This document shows positions 36,072 through 46,170 of a stretch of DNA of 64,000 nt, one piece after another; the first letter of the stretch is position 1; the number at the start of each line of letters is the position of its first letter. The notes beneath the pieces were generated by a model. That model did not search any database, was not told the DNA's origin, and was given only the letters and a program-made list of their open reading frames with translations. The position numbers and the translations under genes were made by a program. Origin of the DNA: Bog-950 sp046329515 (lineage in GTDB: Bacteria > Bacteroidota > Bacteroidia > Chitinophagales > LD1); NCBI GenBank assembly GCA_046329515.1, contig JAXLUM010000005.1:124001-188000 (forward strand), given 5' to 3'.

Positions 36072-38504
36072 ATGAAGCAACTGTACCTGTGTATTCTTCT
36101 GCTGCTTACCCGTTGCCTTTTACCTGCCCAAGGCATTACGCAAACCATACGCGGCGACGTAGTAGATAAAGAAAGCAACAAGCCTTTGGAAGGGGTTACC
36201 GTTGTTGCCCTTAAAGATTCCAGCCTTATTACCGGAAGCACTACTGATGAAAGCGGAAGTTTCCGTTTAGAGAATGTGCCTGTAGGCCGCGTGAATATTG
36301 TAGTATCCTACATTGGTTATAAGCGGGTGTTTATACCGAACGTGCTAACCAGCTCTGCCAAAGAAACCGTGTTAAGCGTAGAGATGGAGAGTGATGTGAC
36401 CATGATGAAGGAGGTGGAGGTGAGCGGGAACAAAAAGGGAGAAACCATAAACGAGATGGCCGTGCTAAGTGCGCGAGCGTTCAGTATTGAGGAAACAGAA
36501 CGTTATGCCGGCAGCCGTGGCGACCCGGCACGTATGGCCAGTAATTATGCAGGGGTATCAGGAACAGATGATAGCCGCAACGACCTTGTAATACGGGGCA
36601 ACTCCCCTTTCGGTATTTTATACAGGGTAGATAATATGGTTATCCCTAACCCTAACCACTTTGCCGTAGCAGGCGCTACGGGTGGCAGCGTAGCCATTTT
36701 GAATAACCGCATGCTTACTACCTCCGATTTTTTGACGGGGGCTTTTCCTGCAGAATACGGTAACGCCGTGGCCGGGGTGTTTGACATACGCTTTAAAAAC
36801 GGAAACAACCAGCGGCATGAATACACGGTGCAGTTAGGTATGCTTGGCGCTGAACTGTTTGGCGAAGGGCCTTTGGGCAAGAAGACAAAGAGTTCCTATA
36901 TGTTCAATTACCGCTACGCCACCTTGGAGGGTTTAGTGAAATTAGGTATTGATATAGGCACTGATGCCATACCTAAATACCAGGACCTTCAGTTCAAAAT
37001 GAACTTCCCGATGAAGAATGGCGATAACCTTTCAGTATTTGGAATTGGCGGTTATAGCATGATAAATTTTATAACCAGCAATAGAAAGAAGCCTGAAGCG
37101 CGTGATATATATGCGAGTAAAGACCAGGATGAATACTTCCGTGCGGGCTTAGGCATTTTTGGCGCAACTTACACGCACCGCGTTAACGACCACGAATACA
37201 GCAAAGTAACCATTGGTGTTAGTACCCAATACAACAAAAACCACTTTGAGCGGGTGATACGCCATGTGGACAGCAGTAGCGGTAACTTTGTGGTAGATAC
37301 TCAATACGTTAAGAACAATTACTTTTTGCTGAACACCAAGTATACCCTTGGGTTTATGCGCAATAACAAATTAAGTGCGCGCAGTTCTATACGGTACGGT
37401 ATTAATACAGAAATGTATCAGCCGTTTTTTGTGGATAGCAATTTGTTAGAGCCCGTTTTTAATGTTGGGCTTAGTAATTATAAATGGGTAACAAGACTTG
37501 ATTACCGCACCGGCCTGCATTTGCTTATTCAACCCTTTGTGCAATGGAAGTATGCTTTAAGCGATAAGTTAACAACGGTTGCCGGTTTGCATTTGCAATA
37601 CTTTACGCTTAATCATTCATTTGCTGTGGAGCCGCGCTTCTCTTTAAAGTGGCAGATTAAAAGCAATCAGAGCCTTGCATTTGGTACGGGTTTACATAGC
37701 CAAATGCTACCCACCTACCAATACTTTTTGCGCGATAGCATGGGCAATCTCTACAACAAGAACCTGGACTTTATGCGCAGCTTCCATGTGGTTATCGGTT
37801 ATGATATCTTCTTTAAAAAGGATATACGCATTAAGGCAGAGATTTATTTCCAGCAGTTGTGGAGTTTGCCGATTGACACCTTCCCTTCTTCGTACAATAT
37901 GTTGAATGAAGGCAGCGGCTTTGACCGTTTCTTTCCGGGTAAATTGGTTAGCGGCGGCCTTGGCCGTAACATGGGTGTTGAGTTTACGCTGGAGAAATTT
38001 TTTACGCATAACTGGTTCTTTATGTTCAGCGGCAGCTTATACGACAGCCGCCTGAATGCCAGCGATGGCAAATGGTACAACAGCGGCTTTAACGGCAATT
38101 ACATTTTGAATGCTTTAGGCACCAAGGAGTTTAAATGGGGCAAAAAGCGCCTGAATACAATAGGCATTGGCGGTAAAATTACTTTTGGTGGCGGGCAGCG
38201 TTATACTCCATACGATACTACCCTGAGCCAATTGCATGAGGACCCCGTTGTGATTGACAGCATGCGCAACCATTACCAGTTTAAGCCTTACTTCCGATTT
38301 GATATTAAGCTGAATTACCGTTGCAATACCAAAAAGCTAACGCATGAGGTGGGTATAGACCTGGTGAATGTTACCATGCAGAAGAACATTCTACGCCTGC
38401 AATATGTAAGCCCGCAATTGCCTGCGAAAGAGGTGTTTCAGTTAGGATTTTTACCGCTCTTCTATTACCGTTTAGATTTTGGCTTTGCACCGAAGAGTGA
38501 GTGA
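36072..38504 (+). CDS. TonB-dependent receptor with carboxypeptidase-regulatory-like domain
   Basis: Start ATG 36072; the longer frame from 36015 adds 19 residues in front of a good signal peptide (KQLYLCILLLLTRCLLPAQ). It then shows a CarbopepD-reg-like domain (IRGDVVDKESNKPLEGVTVV), a plug (YAGVSGTDDSRNDLVIRGN, GAFPAEYGNAVAGVFDIRF) and a long barrel, with an aromatic end of the barrel (YYRLDFGFAP). At 810 residues it is a non-SusC receptor, of the type that lacks an SusD partner. Substrate unknown. The neighbouring NTF2-fold gene begins 26 bases later. Confidence 0.88.
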   Translation: MKQLYLCILLLLTRCLLPAQGITQTIRGDVVDKESNKPLEGVTVVALKDSSLITGSTTDESGSFRLENVPVGRVNIVVSYIGYKRVFIPNVLTSSAKETVLSVEMESDVTMMKEVEVSGNKKGETINEMAVLSARAFSIEETERYAGSRGDPARMASNYAGVSGTDDSRNDLVIRGNSPFGILYRVDNMVIPNPNHFAVAGATGGSVAILNNRMLTTSDFLTGAFPAEYGNAVAGVFDIRFKNGNNQRHEYTVQLGMLGAELFGEGPLGKKTKSSYMFNYRYATLEGLVKLGIDIGTDAIPKYQDLQFKMNFPMKNGDNLSVFGIGGYSMINFITSNRKKPEARDIYASKDQDEYFRAGLGIFGATYTHRVNDHEYSKVTIGVSTQYNKNHFERVIRHVDSSSGNFVVDTQYVKNNYFLLNTKYTLGFMRNNKLSARSSIRYGINTEMYQPFFVDSNLLEPVFNVGLSNYKWVTRLDYRTGLHLLIQPFVQWKYALSDKLTTVAGLHLQYFTLNHSFAVEPRFSLKWQIKSNQSLAFGTGLHSQMLPTYQYFLRDSMGNLYNKNLDFMRSFHVVIGYDIFFKKDIRIKAEIYFQQLWSLPIDTFPSSYNMLNEGSGFDRFFPGKLVSGGLGRNMGVEFTLEKFFTHNWFFMFSGSLYDSRLNASDGKWYNSGFNGNYILNALGTKEFKWGKKRLNTIGIGGKITFGGGQRYTPYDTTLSQLHEDPVVIDSMRNHYQFKPYFRFDIKLNYRCNTKKLTHEVGIDLVNVTMQKNILRLQYVSPQLPAKEVFQLGFLPLFYYRLDFGFAPKSE

Positions 38505-38530
38505 GGTTGTTGTACATTTATTAAACACCA

Positions 38531-38857
38531 ATGAAACAAACACTATTACCCCCATCCTTGTTTTTTACCCTGTATTGCTGTGCTCAACAGAAATCTATTC
38601 CGGATTCAATAAGTGCTGCTAAGCGCGCAGAAGAATTATTAGTTCCTATTTATGGCAACAAAATATTGCAAGAAAAGCCTTTTTCGATTCGCTTAAAAGA
38701 AGATACGATATGGATAGTACAAGGCAACAATGTGCCAAGTTCATACTTTGAGATTATGGGTAATGATACATTGTATCACTTCTTTAACGGCGGCTCAGTT
38801 TATTTGGAGATAAACAGATTCGATGGGTCCATCGTAAAGGTGACCCACGGTAAATAA
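38531..38857 (+). CDS. NTF2-fold immunity-like protein, exported
   Basis: A 108-residue protein with a signal-like start (KQTLLPPSLFFTLYCCAQQ, with a possible lipid Cys in YCC). The mature part resembles NTF2 fold immunity proteins of the Imm-NTF2-2 type: AEELLVPIYGNKILQEKPFS, DTIWIVQGN and YLEINRFDGSIVKVTHGK, which is the distinctive end of that family. These families neutralise contact-dependent or polymorphic toxins. No toxin gene is beside it, so it is an orphan or a domesticated copy. It lies 26 bases after the TonB receptor. Confidence 0.7.
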   Translation: MKQTLLPPSLFFTLYCCAQQKSIPDSISAAKRAEELLVPIYGNKILQEKPFSIRLKEDTIWIVQGNNVPSSYFEIMGNDTLYHFFNGGSVYLEINRFDGSIVKVTHGK

Positions 38858-38890
38858 GATTGACTTAAAACATAATCATAATTCAATCAC

Positions 38891-41800
38891 CTACCGTATA
38901 AGCGTTACACTGCCTTTATTGGTAATGGTATCGTTATTGGCAAACATGCCCTCTAAGTAGTAAACAAACACGGCAGGGGTTTGCACCTCGTTTTTGTAGG
39001 TGCCGTTCCAGGTAAAGTAGGGGTCGGCGGATTCAAACACTTTTTCGCCCCAGCGGTTAAATATTTTAATGTTGAACTTTTGGAAAGGGCAAGTGCTGTA
39101 AATGCGAAACTCATCGTTGTTATTATCAGCATTTGGGGTAAATACATTCGGCACAAACAGGTTGCGCTTAGTGCAGGCATCTTCTTCAATATCTACAAAA
39201 ACAGAATCGAGCGCCGTGCATGCCGTTAATGTATCCGTTGCAGTTACTATAAACCAGGCGGCTTCATTCACCACTGCGGTAGGGTTTTGAATGAGGGTAT
39301 TACTTATCGCCCCTGCCCCACTCCATATAAAAGACAAGTTGTTGTTTGCTGTAAGCACATCTAACTGCACAGTACCACCTACTGTTATTGTAGTTGGATT
39401 AGCGGTTGCTTCAATTACCGGCGAGGCATTATATTGAACATTAATGATGTATAAACTATCGCAAGGTTGCGCGGCAACTGTATCATAATAAATGCCGGAA
39501 GCGGAATAACTAATGCCATTAATGAAAATGCTATTCCCTTCGCAAACAAAATAAACAGCAGAATCTGTTTGATAGGAACCCACGCTGAGTATAAGCGTAA
39601 CAACACTATCGCAATTGTTGGTAGGCAGTGTATCCGTATACTCTCCGCTTTGGTTGTAGGTATGTGCGCCTACTGTTACTGCTTGTCCGCTGCAAATGCT
39701 GCGGACAATAGTATCGTGCGGTTGAGTAAGCAGCGTTAGATTGATTACAACAATACTATCGCAGTTAATAGTGCTTAGCGTATCGCGGTAAATGCCGCTT
39801 TGACTATACGTGTGTGTGCCTACCGTAATACTTTGCCCGGCGCAAATGCTAAGGGCTGTTGAATCATACAGAAAAGGCAGCACACTTAAGTTGAGCACTA
39901 CAATGCTATCGCAATTAATGGTGCTTAGCGTATCGCGGTAAATGCCTGTTTGATTGTAAGTGTGTGTGCCGATAGCAATACTTTGCCCCGCACATATAGT
40001 GACTGACGTAGAGTCGTACAAAAACGGCAGGACGCTAAGGTTCAGAATAGAAATACTATCGCAGTTAACTGTGGCAAAAGTATCGCGGTAAACACCCGTT
40101 TGGTTGTAAATATGTGTGCCGAAGGTTATGCTTTGTCCGGCACATAGTTGCGAGGCGGTGGAATCCTGCGCATATAGGCCCACACTTAAATTCAGTATAA
40201 GAATACTGTCGCAGCCCGAGGCTGTTTGCAGAGCATCAGTATATACTCCCGCTGTAGTATGTCCGTTTACGGATTGCCCCGCACAGATTGTTTTAGTAAT
40301 GTAGAAGGTATCTGCAGGTTTAACGGTCAGCAGCAACAGTATAACGCTATCGCAACCATTTACGGTGCTGAGTGTATCGAGCGAGTTGCCCGTTTGTGTA
40401 TGAGCATGGTTGCCGATAAGCACCGTATCGCCATGGCATATGGTATCGTACCTGAATACGAAATACGTAGGGTGCATAATTACCCGCACGAAAGTGGCGC
40501 TATCGCAGCCATTAACAGAAGGAAACAGCGTTGCCAGAAAATAAGCATTATTGAAAACCGCCTGCGTATCAATAATGGTGCCGCTGCCGGAATGCACCTC
40601 AATAGGCACATAAGCCGTATCGCCCTGGCAAATGTATATTGTATCAAACCGCAGCGATTGCTGATTAACGGTTAAGTGAACGGTTACAATGCTATCGCAA
40701 CCGGTGCTGGAGGTTATGGTATCGTTCAATAAGTGCACCGCAGTATCGGCCACATAAATAATATGCGGGCCTATTACCAAGGGTTGGCCCTGACAAATAG
40801 TAGCGCTTATGGTATCGTACTTAGCCGGTAAAATGGTGATGTGCGTGGTAACAATACTATCGCAACCGGCAGCGGCGGAAAGTGTGTCAATAAAAGTGCC
40901 TGCGGTATAATGCGGTGTAGTGCCTACCAACAAGGTATCGCCATAGCAAACAGTTACCGATTGCGAAACACGCGCCAGCATTTCTAAATGCAGGGTAGTT
41001 TGCAGGGTATCTTTACAACCATATATATCAGCATAGCGCGTAACGGTGTAAATGCCGGTATCAGCAGCGCTAACGTTGGTAATACTTAAGGTGTCGCCAT
41101 TATAGGTGCTGCCATCAGGCAACTGCCAGTGGTAAGAATAGAATTGACTGACCAGGGCTGTTATAACTACATTACTGCCGGGGCAGGGCGTGTTGGAAAC
41201 CTGCAGCGGCGGAAACACAAGCGTATCAATAGCGGTAGAGGATACATAACTATTGCCGCAGGCATCAACCATGCGGAAAGTGTACGTGCCAATAAAGGGC
41301 AGAATAAAAACGTTACTGCTTTGCGGCGGCACCGTCATGGGCCCCGCAATAATTTCATAGGTATAGGGCGGCACACCACCAGCGCTGTCAATAACCAATT
41401 CTGTAACAGAAATTGTTTGGCAAAAACTATTAATAAAACCATTAATGTGCGGAAAGGGAGAGCCATTTACCACAATGGTATCGTAAATAGTGGTGCAGTA
41501 ATGATTATCATTTAAATACCCAAGCAGCGCCTGATTAAATTCAAAGAAATCTATGCGCAACACATAGGTGCCGGTGGGCACATTATAAATTACTTTATCT
41601 ACGGAGTCCACAACATTATCGGTTTCAATAATTTGCCCGGTGGTAATATTGGTAATGGTGTACGTAAAGTGGGGAATTGGAAAGGGATAAGCGTATTTGT
41701 CTCCCCTTGTTATAAAAAGGTCTATAGCATTAAATATGCCACACTGGCCTGTAATTACACTTTCAAAGTTGTAGCGTTTTATATCAAGGTTATCGTTGGT

Positions 41801-43258
41801 AATAGTAAAGGTGCTGTCAATACGCTGGCCGCAGGTATCAATTATGCTGAAGGCATAAGTGCCGGGCGGAAGGTTCGATATACGCATTAAAGAACCGGCA
41901 GGTAACATCAACGTGTCCGGGTACGAAAGCGAATGATTATAGGCAAAGCCCGGCTTGGTGCTGTGCAAACTTGCTGGCCCGGAGTGAATGATATACATTA
42001 AAGGCGCAGTAGTATTAAACCCCATCGTAGTAAACTCCATGGCAATGGTAGAATCGAGACACTCCAGCCCGACGGGGTAAGGAAACACCATAGGCGGAGC
42101 AGGCACACTCCACACCCAGCTTAAAGAGTTAAATATTACGTTACAACTATTTTTAATAATAAGATGATAGCTGTGCCCTACTATACCGTTGGTGGCTATA
42201 TAATTAGAACTGGAGGACTGAAATGAATCAGTAATTGCGCCGATTGTTTCATCGTACAGGTAAAACATAAGGCTATCGGGGCCCAATATGGTTTGCATAC
42301 CCTGGTTGTTAGTGCTGCTATAACTATAGGCCAGCCTGGGCGGGCAGGCATTTTGCACCACCCCTACAGGAAAAGGTGTTATTTCAGTAGCTGTAAAGCC
42401 GTTTACCGTAAGCGAAACCCCGCAGGCGTTGGTAATAACCGCTTGCCAGGTACTGCCGCCCAGCACGCTATGCTGCAAGGGCATATAAATATTAATGGTG
42501 TTAAAATCAGGAATAACGTTCCAGTAGGTGTTGCTGTTAATGTAACCGTTAAAACTGTTTATAGTCATTACGGTGCTATTGCCCAAATCATCGTAAAGCG
42601 TAACGTTAATGGGCAGCTGCAGGTTGGTGTAATTTATACCGAGGAACAAGACACCTGAGTTATTACAACCTAAAAAATTAGCATAGTTAATGAGGGAGAA
42701 ACTGCTGGGAACGGAAGAAAGCACCACGCCTGTAGTTTGAAAATTGCCGCAATCATCCGTTACCCGCAGGGTGTAACTGCCATCGGGCAGGTTATAGAAT
42801 GTATCGCTGCTTTGTGGTACGGTAGTAACAGGCGATGGCGCTACTAACTGATACGTAAAGGGAGGTTTACCCCCTGACACTACATTACCGATAATATACC
42901 CCTGCGATGCCCCGGTGCAATAGATAACAGGAATAGGGTGAATGGTCATTAACTGGTAGCTGCCTGTAACAACGGCTGTGGTAGTAGCGCTTTCCCCTAT
43001 TTGATTTTCAACCAATATGGTATAGGTACCTGCAGGCAGAGCACTAAAAATGGGGCTGCTTTGCGCGGGGCGCGTAACGGGGCCGGCGGTAATACTGTAA
43101 ATAAAGGGTTGTTGTGCGCCGCTGGCTATAGGTTCTAAAATACCGTTGGCCTGGCAGGTGCTTTCAACACTAAAAACCGTGTCGATAACCACCGCTGCAT
43201 GTATAGCGGTAGCCCATAACAGAAATCCTAAAGCTAAAAGATACCTCACCGTTTTCAT
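38891..43258 (-). CDS. Giant secreted repeat protein with T9SS type B tail
   Basis: A 1455-residue exported protein with signal peptide (KTVRYLLALGFLLWATAIHA). Its first 760 residues consist of Ig-like/SprB-like units of the kind PFTYQLVAPSPVTTVPQSS. Then ten tandem units of about 47-60 residues follow with the pattern (T)ICAGQS, GTHTYNQTGxYRDTLST, NCDSIVVLNLSVLP. After these come a short Ig-like domain and the gliding-type tail (VPNVFTPNADNNNDEF, KIFNRWGEKVFES, NKGSVTLIR). A T9SS-exported surface filament or adhesin is likely. No enzymatic motif. It is flanked by hairpin-poor short gaps. Confidence 0.88.
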   Translation of the reverse strand: MKTVRYLLALGFLLWATAIHAAVVIDTVFSVESTCQANGILEPIASGAQQPFIYSITAGPVTRPAQSSPIFSALPAGTYTILVENQIGESATTTAVVTGSYQLMTIHPIPVIYCTGASQGYIIGNVVSGGKPPFTYQLVAPSPVTTVPQSSDTFYNLPDGSYTLRVTDDCGNFQTTGVVLSSVPSSFSLINYANFLGCNNSGVLFLGINYTNLQLPINVTLYDDLGNSTVMTINSFNGYINSNTYWNVIPDFNTINIYMPLQHSVLGGSTWQAVITNACGVSLTVNGFTATEITPFPVGVVQNACPPRLAYSYSSTNNQGMQTILGPDSLMFYLYDETIGAITDSFQSSSSNYIATNGIVGHSYHLIIKNSCNVIFNSLSWVWSVPAPPMVFPYPVGLECLDSTIAMEFTTMGFNTTAPLMYIIHSGPASLHSTKPGFAYNHSLSYPDTLMLPAGSLMRISNLPPGTYAFSIIDTCGQRIDSTFTITNDNLDIKRYNFESVITGQCGIFNAIDLFITRGDKYAYPFPIPHFTYTITNITTGQIIETDNVVDSVDKVIYNVPTGTYVLRIDFFEFNQALLGYLNDNHYCTTIYDTIVVNGSPFPHINGFINSFCQTISVTELVIDSAGGVPPYTYEIIAGPMTVPPQSSNVFILPFIGTYTFRMVDACGNSYVSSTAIDTLVFPPLQVSNTPCPGSNVVITALVSQFYSYHWQLPDGSTYNGDTLSITNVSAADTGIYTVTRYADIYGCKDTLQTTLHLEMLARVSQSVTVCYGDTLLVGTTPHYTAGTFIDTLSAAAGCDSIVTTHITILPAKYDTISATICQGQPLVIGPHIIYVADTAVHLLNDTITSSTGCDSIVTVHLTVNQQSLRFDTIYICQGDTAYVPIEVHSGSGTIIDTQAVFNNAYFLATLFPSVNGCDSATFVRVIMHPTYFVFRYDTICHGDTVLIGNHAHTQTGNSLDTLSTVNGCDSVILLLLTVKPADTFYITKTICAGQSVNGHTTAGVYTDALQTASGCDSILILNLSVGLYAQDSTASQLCAGQSITFGTHIYNQTGVYRDTFATVNCDSISILNLSVLPFLYDSTSVTICAGQSIAIGTHTYNQTGIYRDTLSTINCDSIVVLNLSVLPFLYDSTALSICAGQSITVGTHTYSQSGIYRDTLSTINCDSIVVINLTLLTQPHDTIVRSICSGQAVTVGAHTYNQSGEYTDTLPTNNCDSVVTLILSVGSYQTDSAVYFVCEGNSIFINGISYSASGIYYDTVAAQPCDSLYIINVQYNASPVIEATANPTTITVGGTVQLDVLTANNNLSFIWSGAGAISNTLIQNPTAVVNEAAWFIVTATDTLTACTALDSVFVDIEEDACTKRNLFVPNVFTPNADNNNDEFRIYSTCPFQKFNIKIFNRWGEKVFESADPYFTWNGTYKNEVQTPAVFVYYLEGMFANNDTITNKGSVTLIR
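39430..40975 (-). repeat. Ten tandem units in the 1455-residue adhesin
   Basis: The units (roughly 47-60 residues each) share a C-x-G-Q/D start and a CDSI-type end. The four central units (YNQTGxYRDT, NCDSIxxLNLSV) are nearly identical in both protein and DNA, suggesting recent duplication. The coordinates are approximate. Confidence 0.75.
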
Positions 43259-43322
43259 GCCCTCAAAGCTACCAGTGCCTTACCTTTAAGAGGGTGAATA
43301 ATCATTCAAAAAGGAGGAAAAA

Positions 43323-45800
43323 TCAGGCAGCCGTATGATTCCCCAATTTAGGTAAACTTCCGGTTTCAGCCTTATACACGCGGCTGAAATACTTGGGGTC
43401 ATTAAAGCCGCAATGGTAGGCCACTTCTTTTACAGTGCTGAATTGTTGTGCTTCAATCAACTCCTTTGCGCGTAGTATTTTTAAGCGGGTAACTAATTGC
43501 ACCGGCGGGTAGCCTGTTAGTGATTTTATTTTGCGGTACATGCTGCTTTCATCCATTTGCAGGTGCTTTGCCAAAGCGGCGTTGTGCAGCTTGCCTTCGC
43601 TTATGTTGGCCAGTACAAAATCCTTAAACTGCTTTACAAATTTTTCAGCCGGAGATTCTGCCTTTGTTTTTACCCCGGCCCTGTTAACCAGCAGTGTGGC
43701 AATGCGTTCTTTCGCATTAGCACGTGTTTGCATAATGTTGTGTATGCAGTGTTCTAGCTCGGTAATAGAAAACGGTTTGCGCAAAAACACATCAATACCC
43801 GCTTGCCAGCCTTTAATTCGATTAGGTAAGGAGCCTTTAGCGGTTAACATAATTACCGGCAGGTGATTAAAGGCCGCACTTTGTTTTATATGTGAGGTTA
43901 ATTCAATGCCATTCATGCGCGGCATCATCAGGTCGGTTATTACCAGGTCGGGCATAAAGTGTTCTAACACTTTCAATGCCTCCTTGCCGTTCTCTGCGGT
44001 TTCAATAACAAAGTTGTTTTCCAGCGAAGCGTGAATAATTTCAAGCAGGTCGCTGTTATCTTCTACTATTAGAATAGAGGGCTTATCAGTAGCAGCTTCT
44101 GTTTTCTTTTTAGATACTGCAGGCTTTTCAGCGGCAGCCGCATGCCTGTAGTTTAATCGTTTATGTATTTGATGCTGGCCGGTGTTTTTGTTTTCTACTA
44201 AAGGAAGAGTTACTGTAAAGGTGCTGCCTTTTTTCAGTTTGCTTTCTACCTGTATGGCGCCGCCTAACAAATCAACCAACTGCTTTACCAGATAAAGGCC
44301 TATACCAAACCCTGTTGATGTCTTTATATTCTCATTATCGCTTTTGGCAGAATAAAACTGGTGGAAGATGGTATTTAACTCGTTTTTGGCAATACCGATA
44401 CCCGTATCGCTTATGCTTAGTTGTAATTGCTTGTTTCGTTTGTTCAGGCTTAACTCCACCTTTACCTTACCGCCTTTATTGGTAAACTTAATGGCGTTCG
44501 TTATCAAGTTATAAAGTATGCGTTCTAACTTGGCAAAGTCTAACTCGCACACTAACTGCTTTACTTTATTCAGTTCCAGTTTTAGTGCTATGCCATTATG
44601 TTCAGCCAAAGTAGCCAGGTCGGTTACCATTAGCTGCAAAAACTGCACTATATCGCCCGTTTCATTATTAACCTTATTGAATTGTAAGTTGGTTTTGTTT
44701 ATCTCAATAAACTGATCAATAATGTTCAGCAGGTTGTAGCTTTGGTTTTGTATAGCGTTCAAGCGTTTGCTGCTGCCTGCAGGCAGAGCGCCATCGCGGG
44801 CAATTAACTCGCAGTTAGAAAGTATAATGTTCAGCGGCGTGCGCAGCTCATGGTTAAAGTTAGAGAACACAGAATCTTTTACCTTGTTAAGCGCCTCGGC
44901 ATCTTTTAGTTTCTGCTCCTGCAAAAAATAATCGCTTTGGTATTTCTGCTCGTATATTTTGTTGTCAATGTTTTCTTCAACGTAATCATTAATAGCAAAC
45001 TGGTACTCGTTAAAAGTGCGTTTTAGGCCTTCAATGTCATTTACCTTTTTATAGGCATTAGCCAGGGTGCGCAACCAAAAGAACACAGCGGCCGTGGGCA
45101 AAAACTTTTCCTTTTTATTGCGTTCTAAAATGCCGTTAGCATGAGTAATCAATTTCTGCTGGTCGGGATCGCTGCGCAATTCGCCAACCGCCAGTTGTTG
45201 TAAATAACTGCGGTAGCGTTCGCGGTAGGCATCACTAAGTTCAGTGCTGGCAGCCAGCAACTTTTCCGCTTTGCTTTTATAGGCAAGGCCCTCTTCGCGC
45301 CGGTTGTTATTAAAAAAAGCATTGCTTAACTCAATATAGTAGTCCAGCTTTTCAAGCGTAGTAACCGGCTTAATAAGCGTTTGGTATTGGTGCAGGTAGT
45401 GTTCGTACTGCGCGCGGTAACTTTCATCGCGCAGGCTTAGCGAGTAATTAATATGCATGAGGTTCACAATGTATCGCTCCTTGTTTTCGCTCTCTTCAAA
45501 CGAACACAGGTTCATGCAATATTTTAAATGCTCCAGCCCCTGTTGCACCTTGCCGTTATCAATCATCAGCTTGCACAGGCGCATCTCTTCTACTATCAGC
45601 TTACTTTTGGGAAGGGTTTTGCGCAGCAGGGCCACCAGTTCAAAGGTCACTTTTTCCGCCTCCAGCAAAAGGCCCATGCGCGCGTAGCAGTTATACAGGG
45701 TTTCGTATAAAGGAACCTTGTCTTTATCGTCGGTTATACTCAACTGCTGTTTAAGGGCAGCAATCTTTTCGCGGTATTCCTTGTTACTAAAACCTAACAT
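43323..45800 (-). CDS. Soluble hybrid histidine kinase-response regulator-AraC protein
   Basis: A single chain of 825 residues from ATG 45800 (GTG at 45803 adds one). About 285 residues of helical TPR-like sequence come first, then a HisKA domain (FNHELRTPLN, phospho-accepting H near 317), HATPase (NAIKFTNKGG, SDTGIGIAKNE, STGFGIGLYLVKQL), a receiver (ILIVEDNSDLL, LVITDLMMPRMNG, D near 623; K in LRKPF) and a C-terminal AraC helix-turn-helix (LQMDESSMYRKIK, VAYHCGFNDPKYFSRVY). There is no transmembrane segment, unlike classical periplasmic HTCS sensors. So the signal is cytoplasmic or is relayed by the helical N-terminus. Confidence 0.92.
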   Translation of the reverse strand: MLGFSNKEYREKIAALKQQLSITDDKDKVPLYETLYNCYARMGLLLEAEKVTFELVALLRKTLPKSKLIVEEMRLCKLMIDNGKVQQGLEHLKYCMNLCSFEESENKERYIVNLMHINYSLSLRDESYRAQYEHYLHQYQTLIKPVTTLEKLDYYIELSNAFFNNNRREEGLAYKSKAEKLLAASTELSDAYRERYRSYLQQLAVGELRSDPDQQKLITHANGILERNKKEKFLPTAAVFFWLRTLANAYKKVNDIEGLKRTFNEYQFAINDYVEENIDNKIYEQKYQSDYFLQEQKLKDAEALNKVKDSVFSNFNHELRTPLNIILSNCELIARDGALPAGSSKRLNAIQNQSYNLLNIIDQFIEINKTNLQFNKVNNETGDIVQFLQLMVTDLATLAEHNGIALKLELNKVKQLVCELDFAKLERILYNLITNAIKFTNKGGKVKVELSLNKRNKQLQLSISDTGIGIAKNELNTIFHQFYSAKSDNENIKTSTGFGIGLYLVKQLVDLLGGAIQVESKLKKGSTFTVTLPLVENKNTGQHQIHKRLNYRHAAAAEKPAVSKKKTEAATDKPSILIVEDNSDLLEIIHASLENNFVIETAENGKEALKVLEHFMPDLVITDLMMPRMNGIELTSHIKQSAAFNHLPVIMLTAKGSLPNRIKGWQAGIDVFLRKPFSITELEHCIHNIMQTRANAKERIATLLVNRAGVKTKAESPAEKFVKQFKDFVLANISEGKLHNAALAKHLQMDESSMYRKIKSLTGYPPVQLVTRLKILRAKELIEAQQFSTVKEVAYHCGFNDPKYFSRVYKAETGSLPKLGNHTAA

Positions 45801-45875
45801 CACTATCTGCTTACATTACCGAACATAAGCACAAGTTTTGAGATAACCTTACCCCCGGCTCAAGGTGTTAGAGGA

Positions 45876-46126
45876 GAGAATACAAAACCTCACCCCCGGC
45901 CCCTCTCAGGAGGTATTACTCCTGACAAGTCCTAATGGAATAGGAAGAAATGCAGCGCCTCACCCGCTTACACACATGCTGCGCCCCCTCTCCATATTAT
46001 GGAGAGGGGGAAAATCTTCCATAGGAAGATTTGGGGTGAGGTAAAAAGGCCAGAAAGTACATTGAAGAATCTTGACGTGTAGTTCTATTCTATGTCAGTT
46101 AAGATCCCTCTCTGCGTTCGGGAGGA
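45876..46126. repeat. Long intergenic repeat, copy 1, with nested palindromes
   Basis: Copy 1 of a repeat whose second copy is at 46171-46398, 271 bases on over its right part, with a 24-base length difference in the left part. It nests palindromes: outer CCTCACCC (45958) / GGGGTGAGG (46033), 12-bp arms CCCCCTCTCCAT / ATGGAGAGGGGG (45984-46010), and AATCTTCC-ATA-GGAAGATT (46013-46031). It lies in the 780-base gene-free stretch between the hybrid kinase and the lipoprotein. Confidence 0.8.
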
Positions 46127-46170
46127 CAGCCTTAATACAAACTCTCGCCACAGCCGAAGGCGTCAGAGGG

